A DNA stretch of 64,000 nucleotides. It comes from Polynucleobacter sp. MG-5-Ahmo-C2. GTDB lineage: Bacteria; Pseudomonadota; Gammaproteobacteria; Burkholderiales; Burkholderiaceae. Made by a program: the position numbers and the translations under genes. The stretch spans positions 806,001-870,000 of the forward strand of contig NZ_CP061304.1 of assembly GCF_018687735.1 (NCBI RefSeq). The letters are read 5' to 3'. This document shows, piece by piece, positions 26,389 through 35,012 of the stretch. Position 1 is the stretch's first letter. Each line of letters opens with the position of its first letter. Under the pieces are notes generated by a model. That model was given only the letters and a program-made list of their open reading frames with translations, made no database searches and was not told the DNA's origin.

Positions 26389-29300
26389 TTAATTGGCTTT
26401 AGCAGGGCTCAGCATGGCAGATTCATTCAGGCGGCGCAATACTTGGCGAATTGCATCTAATCGCTGCTCAAGTTTTTCGAATTCCCGATCTTTTTGGGGT
26501 AATACTTTGAGCTTATCTTGGCCGTTGAGTTGAATGTGTTTAGAGCTCTGAATCAGCTGAATGATCTTGAGTGGGTCAATAGGTGGATTTGGGATAAATT
26601 GAATTTGTATTGATGTTGCTATGGCATCAATCTTTTTAATGCCAAAGCCGGCCATCTCCAGGCGGAGTCGATGCGTTTCGTAAAATGATTTAGCCTGATC
26701 GGGAAGATCCCCAAAGCGATCTACCAATTCTTCCCGTAAGCCCATGAGCTCTGAGAAATCATTTGTACCGGCAAAGCGCTTATACAAAGAGAGGCGCTCA
26801 TGCACATCCGGACAATAGTCATTCGGAAGCAAGGCCGGGACACCGAGATTAACGTCGGTAGTTGCTTGTAATGGTGCAAGTAAATCAGGTTCCTTACCGC
26901 TTCGCAAAGACTTGACTGCTCTATTGAGCATCTCTGTATAAAGTTGAAAACCAATCTCATGAATTTCACCAGATTGTTTATCACCTAAGACTTCGCCAGC
27001 ACCCCGAATCTCTAGGTCATGCATAGCCAAATAGAAGCCTGACCCAAGCTCTTCCATGGCCTGAATGGCATTGAGGCGCAACTGGGCTTGTTTGCTTAAG
27101 GCCTCTGGATCGGGAACGAGCAGGTAAGCATAGGCTTGGTGATGTGAGCGACCAACACGACCGCGTAGTTGGTGTAGTTGGGCTAAGCCAAACTTATCGG
27201 CACGATGCATGATGATGGTATTGGCAGTTGGTACATCAATACCAGTTTCAATAATGGTCGTGCACAACAAAATATTAGTTCTTTGGGTAACGAATTCGCG
27301 CATGACAGACTCAAGTTCACGCTCATGCATTTGACCGTGAGCGACACTAATACTTGCTTCTGGAATCAGCTCTTGTAGTGCGTGTTTACGATTCTGAATA
27401 GTTTCCACTTCATTGTGAAGAAAGTAGACTTGGCCGCCACGTTTGATTTCTCGAAGAACTGCTTCGCGAATAACGCCATCACCCTCCCGGCGTACAAATG
27501 TTTTAATCGCGAGACGTTTCTGAGGTGCGGTAGCAATAATAGAAAATTCGCGTAAGCCCTCCATGGCCATTCCCAAGGTTCTGGGTATTGGTGTGGCAGT
27601 CAAGGTGAGGATATCAACTTCGGCCCGTAAGGCCTTTAGAGCATCTTTTTGGCGGACGCCAAAGCGATGTTCTTCATCCACAATCACCAAACCGAGATTT
27701 GCAAACTGTGTTTCCTTGGAGAGTAGCTTGTGGGTTCCAATAATGATGTCAGCTTCGCCCTTGGCAATTGCTTCTAATGCAGCATTGATTTCTTTGGTAG
27801 TTTTAAAGCGTGAGAGTTCAACAATTCGAACGGGCCAATCGGCAAATCGATCCTTCCAAGTGGCAACATGCTGTTCGGCGAGTAAGGTAGTCGGCGCAAG
27901 AATAGCAACTTGCTTGCCACCCATGACTGCAACAAAACTAGCCCTTAGCGCAACCTCAGTTTTACCAAAGCCAACATCACCGCAAACCAAGCGGTCCATC
28001 GGCGTACCGCTCGTCATATCGCCAATCACTGCAGCAATTGCATTTGCTTGATCGGGAGTTTCTTCAAAGCCAAAGCTTTCAGCAAAAGCGGCGTAATCGT
28101 GGGCTGAAAATTCAAAGGCATGGCCTTTACGGATTGCTCTTGCAGCATAGAGCCCAAGGAGTTCGGCAGCAGTATCCCGAATTTGTTGAGCTGCTTTGCG
28201 TTTGGCTTTATCCCATTGTCCAGACCCTAGCTGATGAAGCGGTGCTGAATCTGGGTCAGATCCAGCATAGCGCGTTACCATTTGCAATTGTTGAACGGGG
28301 ACATACAGGGTTGCTTCACCTGCATACTGAAGATGGAGAAACTCTTCAAAAATGGGTGCTTCTTTAGGGGGAGCTAAATTGAGAAGTACCAAGCCCTGAT
28401 AGCGCCCAATACCGTGTTCAGCATGTACTACAGGGTCACCAATCTTGAGCTCTGACAAATCCTTAAAGAGCATGTCAGGGTCGGCACTCTCGGATGCTTT
28501 ACCCTTGCGCCTTTGCCTTGCGGTTGCAGTAAATAATTCTGTCTCGGTAATGATGATGAGGTTTTGGGCCGGCCAGGAGAAACCATTAAAGAGTGGGGCA
28601 GTTGTTATTCCAAATAAGGAGTCACTCTTAATAAAGTCGGCAACCGTTTCAAAGCCTTCGGGTTTTAGCTCATAAAGGGGTTTGCCATCTAGGCCAGCAA
28701 CAGAGTTGCTTTCTTCAAATAATTGTCGAATTGATTCTTTGCGACCAGCGCTATCGCTACAAATTAGAATGCGTACTTTCTCATTTGCTGTTAATTTTCG
28801 TAAACCGCTTACTGGATCAGCGTCGCGACGATGAACTGCAATATCTGGGACCGGAAGAAACTGCGCAGCTTCGTTAGTTTCTTTTTCTAGGGAGAGGCGA
28901 GCATGTGGTTTTGCAGTAGAGAAGAATTCATCAACATCCAGAAATAATTCTTTTGGCGGAAGAATGGGTCTATCAAGATCATGTTTGAGAAACTCATAAC
29001 GTGAGAGAGTGTCTTTCCAAAAGCTTCGTATCGCATCCTCAATATCGCCGGTGCTGATAATCCATACCGGATCGCCTGATCTTGGGAAATAATCGAATAC
29101 GCTTGATTGTTCCTCAAAGAACATAGGTAGATAGGACTCTATGCCTGCGCTAGGGATGCCTAAGTTCGCATCCTTGTAGATGGAGCAGCGGGTGGGGTCT
29201 CCTTCAAAGACTTCTCGCCAACGGCCTCTGAATGCCGTGCGAGCCTCATCATTAAAGGGAAATTCATGCCCCGGAAGAAGGCGAACCTCTTTGACGGGAT

Positions 29301-29931
29301 AGAGACTTCTCTGGGTGTCCGGGTCAAACGAACGAATCTGCTCGATTTCATCGCCAAATAAATCTAAGCGATAGGGCAGAGTAGAGCCCATTGGAAATAG
29401 ATCAATCAGTCCACCGCGAATGCTGTATTCACCCGGACGCATGACTGCACTTACAGGATCATAGCCAGCCTGTTGGAGTTGTAGTTTTAGCGCTGCCTCA
29501 TTGAGTCTGTCTCCCTGCCTAAAGAAAAAGGTATGCCCTGATAAGAAGTTTGGTGGCCCCAATCTTTGCAGTGCCGTGGTTACAGGGACCAGAACTATAT
29601 CGCAGCTACCATTCAGAAGCTCATAGAGGGTTGCTAAACGCTCAGACACTAAGTCTTGATGCGGGGAGAAATGGTCGTACGGAAGAATTTCCCAGTCAGG
29701 CAAAAGACGTGTTTTGAGCTGTGGAGCAAAGGCCGGAATTTCTTCTAAAAGTCTTTGGGCTTCTTGTGCCTGTGCACAGAAGATCACCATGACTGAAAAA
29801 TCCTTGCGATAGTGCAGGGCGGTTTGGGCTATCAGAGCAGCGTCAGCCGAGCCTACCAGCCCCGAAAAGGTAAAGCGCTGCCCAGCCCGCGGAGCGGGTA
29901 TGGGGGGTACTAGATTTAATCCATCAGACAT
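26389..29931 (-). CDS. mfd: Transcription-repair coupling factor Mfd
   Basis: 1180 residues, normal for the family. The UvrB-like N-terminal module is followed by the RNA polymerase interaction domain (LKIGDPVVHAEHGIGRYQGL). The RecG-like translocase has Walker A CGDVGFGKTEVALRA, the DEEHRFG motif and the QLRGRVGRS motif VI. The C-terminal TRCF domain follows (LPDQAKSFYETHRLRLEMAGFGI). Mfd removes stalled RNA polymerase and recruits UvrA. serB follows on the same strand after 23 bp. It is divergent from ispD with only 23 bp between the starts. Confidence 0.97.
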   Translation of the reverse strand: MSDGLNLVPPIPAPRAGQRFTFSGLVGSADAALIAQTALHYRKDFSVMVIFCAQAQEAQRLLEEIPAFAPQLKTRLLPDWEILPYDHFSPHQDLVSERLATLYELLNGSCDIVLVPVTTALQRLGPPNFLSGHTFFFRQGDRLNEAALKLQLQQAGYDPVSAVMRPGEYSIRGGLIDLFPMGSTLPYRLDLFGDEIEQIRSFDPDTQRSLYPVKEVRLLPGHEFPFNDEARTAFRGRWREVFEGDPTRCSIYKDANLGIPSAGIESYLPMFFEEQSSVFDYFPRSGDPVWIISTGDIEDAIRSFWKDTLSRYEFLKHDLDRPILPPKELFLDVDEFFSTAKPHARLSLEKETNEAAQFLPVPDIAVHRRDADPVSGLRKLTANEKVRILICSDSAGRKESIRQLFEESNSVAGLDGKPLYELKPEGFETVADFIKSDSLFGITTAPLFNGFSWPAQNLIIITETELFTATARQRRKGKASESADPDMLFKDLSELKIGDPVVHAEHGIGRYQGLVLLNLAPPKEAPIFEEFLHLQYAGEATLYVPVQQLQMVTRYAGSDPDSAPLHQLGSGQWDKAKRKAAQQIRDTAAELLGLYAARAIRKGHAFEFSAHDYAAFAESFGFEETPDQANAIAAVIGDMTSGTPMDRLVCGDVGFGKTEVALRASFVAVMGGKQVAILAPTTLLAEQHVATWKDRFADWPVRIVELSRFKTTKEINAALEAIAKGEADIIIGTHKLLSKETQFANLGLVIVDEEHRFGVRQKDALKALRAEVDILTLTATPIPRTLGMAMEGLREFSIIATAPQKRLAIKTFVRREGDGVIREAVLREIKRGGQVYFLHNEVETIQNRKHALQELIPEASISVAHGQMHERELESVMREFVTQRTNILLCTTIIETGIDVPTANTIIMHRADKFGLAQLHQLRGRVGRSHHQAYAYLLVPDPEALSKQAQLRLNAIQAMEELGSGFYLAMHDLEIRGAGEVLGDKQSGEIHEIGFQLYTEMLNRAVKSLRSGKEPDLLAPLQATTDVNLGVPALLPNDYCPDVHERLSLYKRFAGTNDFSELMGLREELVDRFGDLPDQAKSFYETHRLRLEMAGFGIKKIDAIATSIQIQFIPNPPIDPLKIIQLIQSSKHIQLNGQDKLKVLPQKDREFEKLEQRLDAIRQVLRRLNESAMLSPAKAN

Positions 29932-29954
29932 CTACGCTCATTATAGAATCAGGC

Positions 29955-30701
29955 ATGAGCTCAGGAAATCAATCCAAGAAGAAATGCCATGCGCTTCTGC
30001 CAACTGCAGGAACAGGATCTCGCTTAGGTGGTGATTTACCTAAACAGTTCCAGCAATTAGCTGGCAGGCCTATGCTGGCTTATGCCATAGACGCTTTTAT
30101 GCAGTCTCCCCTCATTGAATCCATCTGGATAGGTGTCGCACCGGGTTTTATTGATAACCCCATTTTGAAAACCCTTACCAAAGGCAGCAAGCCAATTCAT
30201 TTCTTGCCTACTGGTGGCCTTACCCGTCAAGAGACCGTTTGCAACACTCTTGCAGCATTACTCAAATCCGGCATGCCAGAAGATGATTGGGTCCTAGTTC
30301 ACGATGCAGCTAGGCCTGGTATTACACCTGCACTCATTCAAAAATTGATTGACCTGGTACTAGCCACTGATGTGGGTGGTTTGTTGGCTGTTCCTTTGGC
30401 GGATACTTTGAAGCAAGCGGATTTGGATTCTGTTATTGCGGGCAACATGCCCCATGTAGAGAAAACCATTCCACGCGAACACTTATGGCAGGCTCAAACC
30501 CCTCAAATGTTTGGCCTGAAGAAATTGCATGCTGCTCTTGAAGATGCTATTCGATTAGAGGCTGACGTCACTGATGAAGCAAGTGCTATGGAGTTGGGGG
30601 GAATGAGGCCATTATTAATTGAAGGCGCAACTCGGAACTTTAAGGTAACCCATCCTGCTGATTGGGAGTTGATGCAACTACTTTTATCAAACAACAAGTA
30701 A
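29955..30701 (+). CDS. ispD: 2-C-methyl-D-erythritol 4-phosphate cytidylyltransferase
   Basis: 248 residues. The CTP-binding loop is [19 protein letters not shown], with VLVHDAARP and the final [11 protein letters not shown] typical of IspD. It is the third step of the non-mevalonate isoprenoid pathway. ispF follows 16 bp later, the usual order. The alanine after LLPTA (instead of the more common PAAG) keeps the glycine-rich loop intact. Confidence 0.96.
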   Translation: MSSGNQSKKKCHALLPTAGTGSRLGGDLPKQFQQLAGRPMLAYAIDAFMQSPLIESIWIGVAPGFIDNPILKTLTKGSKPIHFLPTGGLTRQETVCNTLAALLKSGMPEDDWVLVHDAARPGITPALIQKLIDLVLATDVGGLLAVPLADTLKQADLDSVIAGNMPHVEKTIPREHLWQAQTPQMFGLKKLHAALEDAIRLEADVTDEASAMELGGMRPLLIEGATRNFKVTHPADWELMQLLLSNNK

Positions 30702-30717
30702 TCAATCAAGAGTTCAT

Positions 30718-31221
30718 ATGACACCAAGTAACACTTACGTTCCACTGTTTCGTATTGGTCAGGGTTATGACATCCATGCTTTGGTGGCTGATCGCAAGCT
30801 CATCCTTGGCGGAGTGCATGTGCCGCATGAAAAAGGTTTATTGGGCCACTCTGATGCTGACGCCTTACTCCACGCATTAACTGATGCTTTGTTAGGTGCA
30901 GCAGGGTTAAATGATATTGGGCAGTTATTTCCGGACACTGATCCAAAATTCAAAGACATGGATAGTCGAATCTTGCTCCGCGCAGCTTTGCAAAAGGTTC
31001 AGGCGGCAGGCTTTCAGGTTGGGAATGTCGATGCCACCATTATTTGCCAGAAGCCAAAATTGGCTGATTATTTGCCTGAAATGGTCAGAAATATCGCTGC
31101 TGACCTCTTGGTGACCCCTAGCCACGTAAACCTGAAGGCTAAAACCAATGAATCTCTAGGTCACCTGGGAAGGGGTGAGGGCGTTGCAGTGCACGCTGTT
31201 GCATTGCTCTACAAGGCCTAA
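30718..31221 (+). CDS. ispF: 2-C-methyl-D-erythritol 2,4-cyclodiphosphate synthase
   Basis: 167 residues. [12 protein letters not shown] carries the zinc ligands Asp and His, and [22 protein letters not shown] the third histidine; [16 protein letters not shown] is the C-terminal CMP-binding segment. It cyclises CDP-methylerythritol 2-phosphate. It is paired with ispD in a two-gene unit, followed by tRNA-Leu. Confidence 0.96.
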   Translation: MTPSNTYVPLFRIGQGYDIHALVADRKLILGGVHVPHEKGLLGHSDADALLHALTDALLGAAGLNDIGQLFPDTDPKFKDMDSRILLRAALQKVQAAGFQVGNVDATIICQKPKLADYLPEMVRNIAADLLVTPSHVNLKAKTNESLGHLGRGEGVAVHAVALLYKA

Positions 31222-31300
31222 AGATCCTCGAAGACCCCAAGCATTGTAGAATTACGGTCTTTAGAGTGAAGTTTAAGCGTGGCAGTGTTTGCGGATATTC

Positions 31301-31387
31301 GCGAGGATGGCGAAATTGGTAGACGCACCAGGTTTAGGTCCTGACGCCAGAAATGGTGTGGGGGTTCGAGTCCCCCTCCTCGCACCA
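31301..31387 (+). tRNA. tRNA-Leu (anticodon TAG)
   Basis: 87 nt with an encoded CCA. The acceptor arms GCGAGGA and TCCTCGC pair perfectly, and the anticodon loop TTTAGGT gives TAG. A long variable arm is present (TGACGCCAGAAATGGTGTG region), and the T arm GGGGGTTCGAGTCCCCC is canonical. It lies between ispF and tig. Confidence 0.97.
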
Positions 31388-31443
31388 CAAGATTGCTACT
31401 TGGCTTGGACTTCACATACCCTGATTTCAATATAGAGACGAGA

Positions 31444-32781
31444 ATGGCTGTGCAGATAGAAAATTTAGGTTCGTTAGACCGCAAGATGACTTTGGAATTC
31501 GCTCGTGCCGATTTGGCAAAAGCGCGCGACGCCCGTTTGGCTCAAGTTGCTAAGACCATGAAAGTGGCTGGCTTCCGCCCAGGCAAAGTACCAAAGAACA
31601 TGGTTGAGAAACAGTACGGTATGCAAGTTGATTTCGAACTTCAGTTTGATAAAGCTTCTGAACTGTTTTACGAGCAAAGCAAAAAAGAAGGCATTGCACT
31701 AGCAGGCCAACCACGTCTCGAGCCAAAGAGTGAATTAGATGCAGACCAGATTGTTTTTGATGCATTCTTTGAAGTCCTCCCAGAGGTAAAGATTGGCGAC
31801 TTCTCAACAGCAGAAGTGACCAAATATACAACTGATATCGGTGATGCTGAAATTGATCGCGCAATTGATGTATTGCGTAAGCAGCAGGTTCACTACCATC
31901 CTCGTGGCGAGGCAGGTGCCCATGGTGATGGCGGCTCTAATACAGCAGCCCAAAATGGCGACCAGGTTGTGATCGATTTTGTTGGCAAGATTGATGGCGT
32001 TGAATTTGCTGGCGGTAAAGCTGAGAACTTTGAATATGTTTTGGGTGAAGGTCGTATGTTGCCTGAATTCGAGGCTGCAACCCTGGGCCTCAAACCGGGC
32101 GAGAGTAAATCATTTCCCTTGAGCTTTCCGGCTGACTACCATGGTAAAGACGTAGCTGGTAAAACGGCTGAGTTCACTATCACTGTCAAAGCCGTGAACT
32201 GGGCACACATGCCAGTAGTTGATGATGCATTTGCATTGTCTATGGGTGTTACAGAAGGTGGTGTTGCAAAAATGCGCGCAGAAGTGAAAGAAAACTTAGA
32301 TCGCGAAGTGAAGCGTCGCATCACTTCCTTGATGAAAAATGAGGTTATGGAGAAACTCAATACTTTGTGTGAGCTTGAAGTTCCCAAGTCTTTGGTATCT
32401 TCTGAGCAAGAGCGTTTGGTTGAGAGTGCCCGTCAAGATTTAATGCAACGTGGTGTACCAAATGCCAAGGATGCCCCCATTCCAACTGAACTATTTGCAG
32501 AGCAGGCGCTTAAGCGTGTACGCCTAGGCTTGATTCTGAGTGAATTGGTTAAAAAAGAAAGTTTGGCTGCTACTGCAGATCAAATCAAGGCTGAAATTGA
32601 TGAGCAAGCTGCTACTTATGAAGATCCAAAAGAGGTTGTTCGTTGGTTCTATAGCAACCCAAGTCGCCTTAAAGACATCGAAAACCTGGTTCTTGAAGAT
32701 AATGTGATTAAGCATTTCACATCGCTTGCCAAAGTAGGCGATAAGGCGATAAGCTTTGAAGAGCTAAGCAAGCTAAACTAA
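31444..32781 (+). CDS. tig: Trigger factor
   Basis: 445 residues from the ATG at 31444 (GAGACGAGA upstream); the frame is open from 31393 but that begins within 6 bp of the tRNA end. The N-terminal ribosome-binding domain has the signature AGFRPGKVP. The FKBP-type PPIase domain is around residues 150-250 (GDQVVIDFVGKIDGVEF), with a Gly-rich insertion GAHGDGGSN just before it. The helical C-terminal chaperone domain completes it. Trigger factor binds nascent chains at the ribosome. It is followed by clpP, clpX and lon, the classical order. Confidence 0.96.
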   Translation: MAVQIENLGSLDRKMTLEFARADLAKARDARLAQVAKTMKVAGFRPGKVPKNMVEKQYGMQVDFELQFDKASELFYEQSKKEGIALAGQPRLEPKSELDADQIVFDAFFEVLPEVKIGDFSTAEVTKYTTDIGDAEIDRAIDVLRKQQVHYHPRGEAGAHGDGGSNTAAQNGDQVVIDFVGKIDGVEFAGGKAENFEYVLGEGRMLPEFEAATLGLKPGESKSFPLSFPADYHGKDVAGKTAEFTITVKAVNWAHMPVVDDAFALSMGVTEGGVAKMRAEVKENLDREVKRRITSLMKNEVMEKLNTLCELEVPKSLVSSEQERLVESARQDLMQRGVPNAKDAPIPTELFAEQALKRVRLGLILSELVKKESLAATADQIKAEIDEQAATYEDPKEVVRWFYSNPSRLKDIENLVLEDNVIKHFTSLAKVGDKAISFEELSKLN

Positions 32782-32823
32782 GTCTCAATAGCTATTAATC
32801 TACCCCAAATAGGATACTTATCA

Positions 32824-33453
32824 ATGAGCCAGAACCATTTTCAGTCTGAAAACATAGAGCCAAAAGGTTTGGGCTTGGTTCCAATGGTGATTGAAACCTC
32901 TGGCAGAGGCGAGCGCGCTTATGACATTTATTCGCGTCTATTAAGAGAGCGGGTTGTTTTCTTGGTGGGTGAGGTTAATGATCAGACTGCTAACTTAGTG
33001 ATTGCGCAGTTATTGTTTCTTGAGAGCGAGAATCCTGATAAAGAGATTTCTCTTTATATCAACTCACCTGGCGGTTCTGTATCTGCAGGGCTTGCCATAT
33101 ACGACACCATGCAGTTCATCAAGCCACACGTGAGCACCTTGTGTATGGGTATGGCCGCTAGTATGGGCGCGTTTTTATTGTGTGCTGGTGAAAAAGGTAA
33201 GCGATATGCCTTGCCAAATTCACGCGTGATGATCCATCAGCCATTGGGCGGAGCGCGTGGTCAAGCCTCTGATATTGAAATTCAAGCCCGTGAAATTTTG
33301 TACTTGCGTGAGCGTCTGAATAAGATTTTGTCTGAGCGCACTGGCCAATCGATTGAGACCATTGCAAAAGACACCGACCGTGATAACTTTATGTCTGCTG
33401 AACAAGCCCGTGAATACGGCTTGATTGACAAGGTTATCGAGAAGCGTCCTTAA
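32824..33453 (+). CDS. clpP: ATP-dependent Clp protease proteolytic subunit
   Basis: 209 residues. The catalytic serine is in [13 protein letters not shown], the histidine in VMIHQPLGG and the aspartate in [13 protein letters not shown]. The propeptide includes [26 protein letters not shown]. It forms the tetradecameric chamber that works with ClpX (19 bp downstream). Confidence 0.97.
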   Translation: MSQNHFQSENIEPKGLGLVPMVIETSGRGERAYDIYSRLLRERVVFLVGEVNDQTANLVIAQLLFLESENPDKEISLYINSPGGSVSAGLAIYDTMQFIKPHVSTLCMGMAASMGAFLLCAGEKGKRYALPNSRVMIHQPLGGARGQASDIEIQAREILYLRERLNKILSERTGQSIETIAKDTDRDNFMSAEQAREYGLIDKVIEKRP

Positions 33454-33472
33454 TACTTATATAGAGCATACT

Positions 33473-34834
33473 TTGAGCGATACGAGCACTCCAAGCACAT
33501 CAGATAAAGTTTTGTATTGCTCCTTTTGTGGAAAAAGTCAGCATGAGGTCAAGAAGTTAATTGCAGGCCCGTCTGTATTTATTTGCGATGAGTGTATTGA
33601 CCTTTGCACGGACATTATTCAAGAAGAAATTGCCAAACTTCCGAAGGAGGGCGGCGATGATTCTTTACCAACGCCTCACCAGATCAGGGAAAATCTCGAT
33701 CAGTATGTGATTGGTCAAGATCATGCCAAGAAGACCTTGGCGGTTGCTGTCTACAACCATTACAAGCGCCTGCAATATTTGCCCAAGCCTAAAAAAGAGA
33801 GGCTGGACAAGGACGGTAAGCCAGCTGAAGTGGTAGATAAAAAGGAATCTAAGTTACCTGCTAAGGCAATGGTTGACGGTGTTGAGTTGGCTAAGAGTAA
33901 TATTTTGCTGATCGGGCCAACTGGTTCTGGTAAGACGCTCTTGGCGCAAACATTAGCGCGCATGCTTGATGTACCGTTTGTCATGGCTGACGCAACTACC
34001 TTGACTGAAGCTGGTTATGTTGGCGAAGACGTTGAAAATATTATTCAAAAGTTACTGCAAGCTTGCGACTACAACGTAGAAAAAGCGCAACGCGGCATTG
34101 TATATATTGATGAGATCGATAAGATCTCGCGTAAGTCAGATAATCCCTCCATTACTCGCGATGTTTCAGGTGAAGGTGTCCAACAGGCCTTATTGAAGTT
34201 AGTTGAAGGCACCATGGCAGCTGTGCCACCTCAAGGTGGGCGTAAGCACCCTAACCAAGATTTCTTGCAAGTTGATACTACGAATATTCTATTTATTTGT
34301 GGTGGTGCTTTTGATGGTCTTGAAAAGGTGATTCAGCAACGCACAGCCAAGACGGGCATTGGATTCAATGCATCAGTTCCTGGCAAGGATGATCGTGGTG
34401 TGAGTGATTTATTGATTGAGGTTGAGCCAGAAGATTTAATCAAGTTTGGCCTGATTCCTGAGTTGATTGGTCGTTTGCCGGTGGTGGCAACTTTGGCACA
34501 ATTGGATGAAGAGGCTTTGATTCAGATTCTGACTGAGCCTAAGAATGCCCTAGTGAAGCAATACCAGGCATTGCTCACGATGGAAGGGGCTGAGTTAGAG
34601 GTGCGTCAAGCCGCTTTAGCCGCTATCGCCAAGAAGGCCATTGCTCGTAAAACGGGTGCACGAGGTCTCAGATCTATTCTTGAGGGCTCTTTGATGGATG
34701 TCATGTATGACTTGCCATCTCTCAAGAATGTCCAAAAGGTAGTTATAGACGACAGCAGTATCGCAGAGGGTGGAAAGCCCTTATTGGTCTACAAGCAAGA
34801 TCCAGAGCAAGCGGATTTAAGCAAAAAAGCCTAA
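33473..34834 (+). CDS. clpX: ATP-dependent Clp protease ATPase subunit ClpX
   Basis: About 453 residues from a TTG at 33473. The open frame reaches back to 33425 inside clpP, but the family N-terminus ([25 protein letters not shown]) fits the TTG. The N-terminal zinc domain has four cysteines (CSFC and CDECIDLC). The AAA+ part has Walker [21 protein letters not shown] and sensor residues. ClpX unfolds substrates for ClpP. A terminator follows at 34860-34880. Confidence 0.96.
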   Translation: MSDTSTPSTSDKVLYCSFCGKSQHEVKKLIAGPSVFICDECIDLCTDIIQEEIAKLPKEGGDDSLPTPHQIRENLDQYVIGQDHAKKTLAVAVYNHYKRLQYLPKPKKERLDKDGKPAEVVDKKESKLPAKAMVDGVELAKSNILLIGPTGSGKTLLAQTLARMLDVPFVMADATTLTEAGYVGEDVENIIQKLLQACDYNVEKAQRGIVYIDEIDKISRKSDNPSITRDVSGEGVQQALLKLVEGTMAAVPPQGGRKHPNQDFLQVDTTNILFICGGAFDGLEKVIQQRTAKTGIGFNASVPGKDDRGVSDLLIEVEPEDLIKFGLIPELIGRLPVVATLAQLDEEALIQILTEPKNALVKQYQALLTMEGAELEVRQAALAAIAKKAIARKTGARGLRSILEGSLMDVMYDLPSLKNVQKVVIDDSSIAEGGKPLLVYKQDPEQADLSKKA

Positions 34835-34859
34835 ATACTTAGGGTTTTTGCTATTTTCG

Positions 34860-34880
34860 GGGCATTTTTGCCCGTTTTTT
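34860..34880 (+). terminator. Rho-independent terminator after clpX
   Basis: Short stem GGGCA (34860-34864) with TGCCC (34869-34873), a T-rich loop, then G and a run of six T. It separates the clpPX unit from the lon promoter. Confidence 0.75.
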
Positions 34881-34892
34881 GTACTTTTCCCC

Positions 34893-34920
34893 CTTGAATT
34901 TTCAAAAGAGTGACCCATAT
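34893..34920 (+). promoter_or_regulatory. Sigma-32 (heat-shock) type promoter of lon
   Basis: CTTGAA at 34893-34898 (with CCC before it) and ACCCATAT at 34913-34920 are spaced 14 bases apart. This closely matches the RpoH consensus CCCTTGAA-N13/14-CCCCATNT. The predicted start lies about 85 bp before the lon ATG at 35013. Lon is a classical heat-shock gene, so position and sequence agree. Confidence 0.78.
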
Positions 34921-35012
34921 AGGTAGTATGCTACTCATGAATAATGTCTCTATTTAGTGGTGCATTACTTTTAGAGACTTTTGAGGATTGACTACTTTGG
35001 AGGATTTGCCCT

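Noticed and set aside
27563..28051. A long open frame on the plus strand (162 codons) opposite mfd
   Set aside because: It lies wholly antisense to conserved helicase motifs of Mfd, has no recognisable domain and no ribosome site; low-stop antisense frames are expected here.
32782..32823. CCCCAAAT before clpP as a possible sigma-32 -10
   Set aside because: No CTTGAA-like -35 at the required distance.
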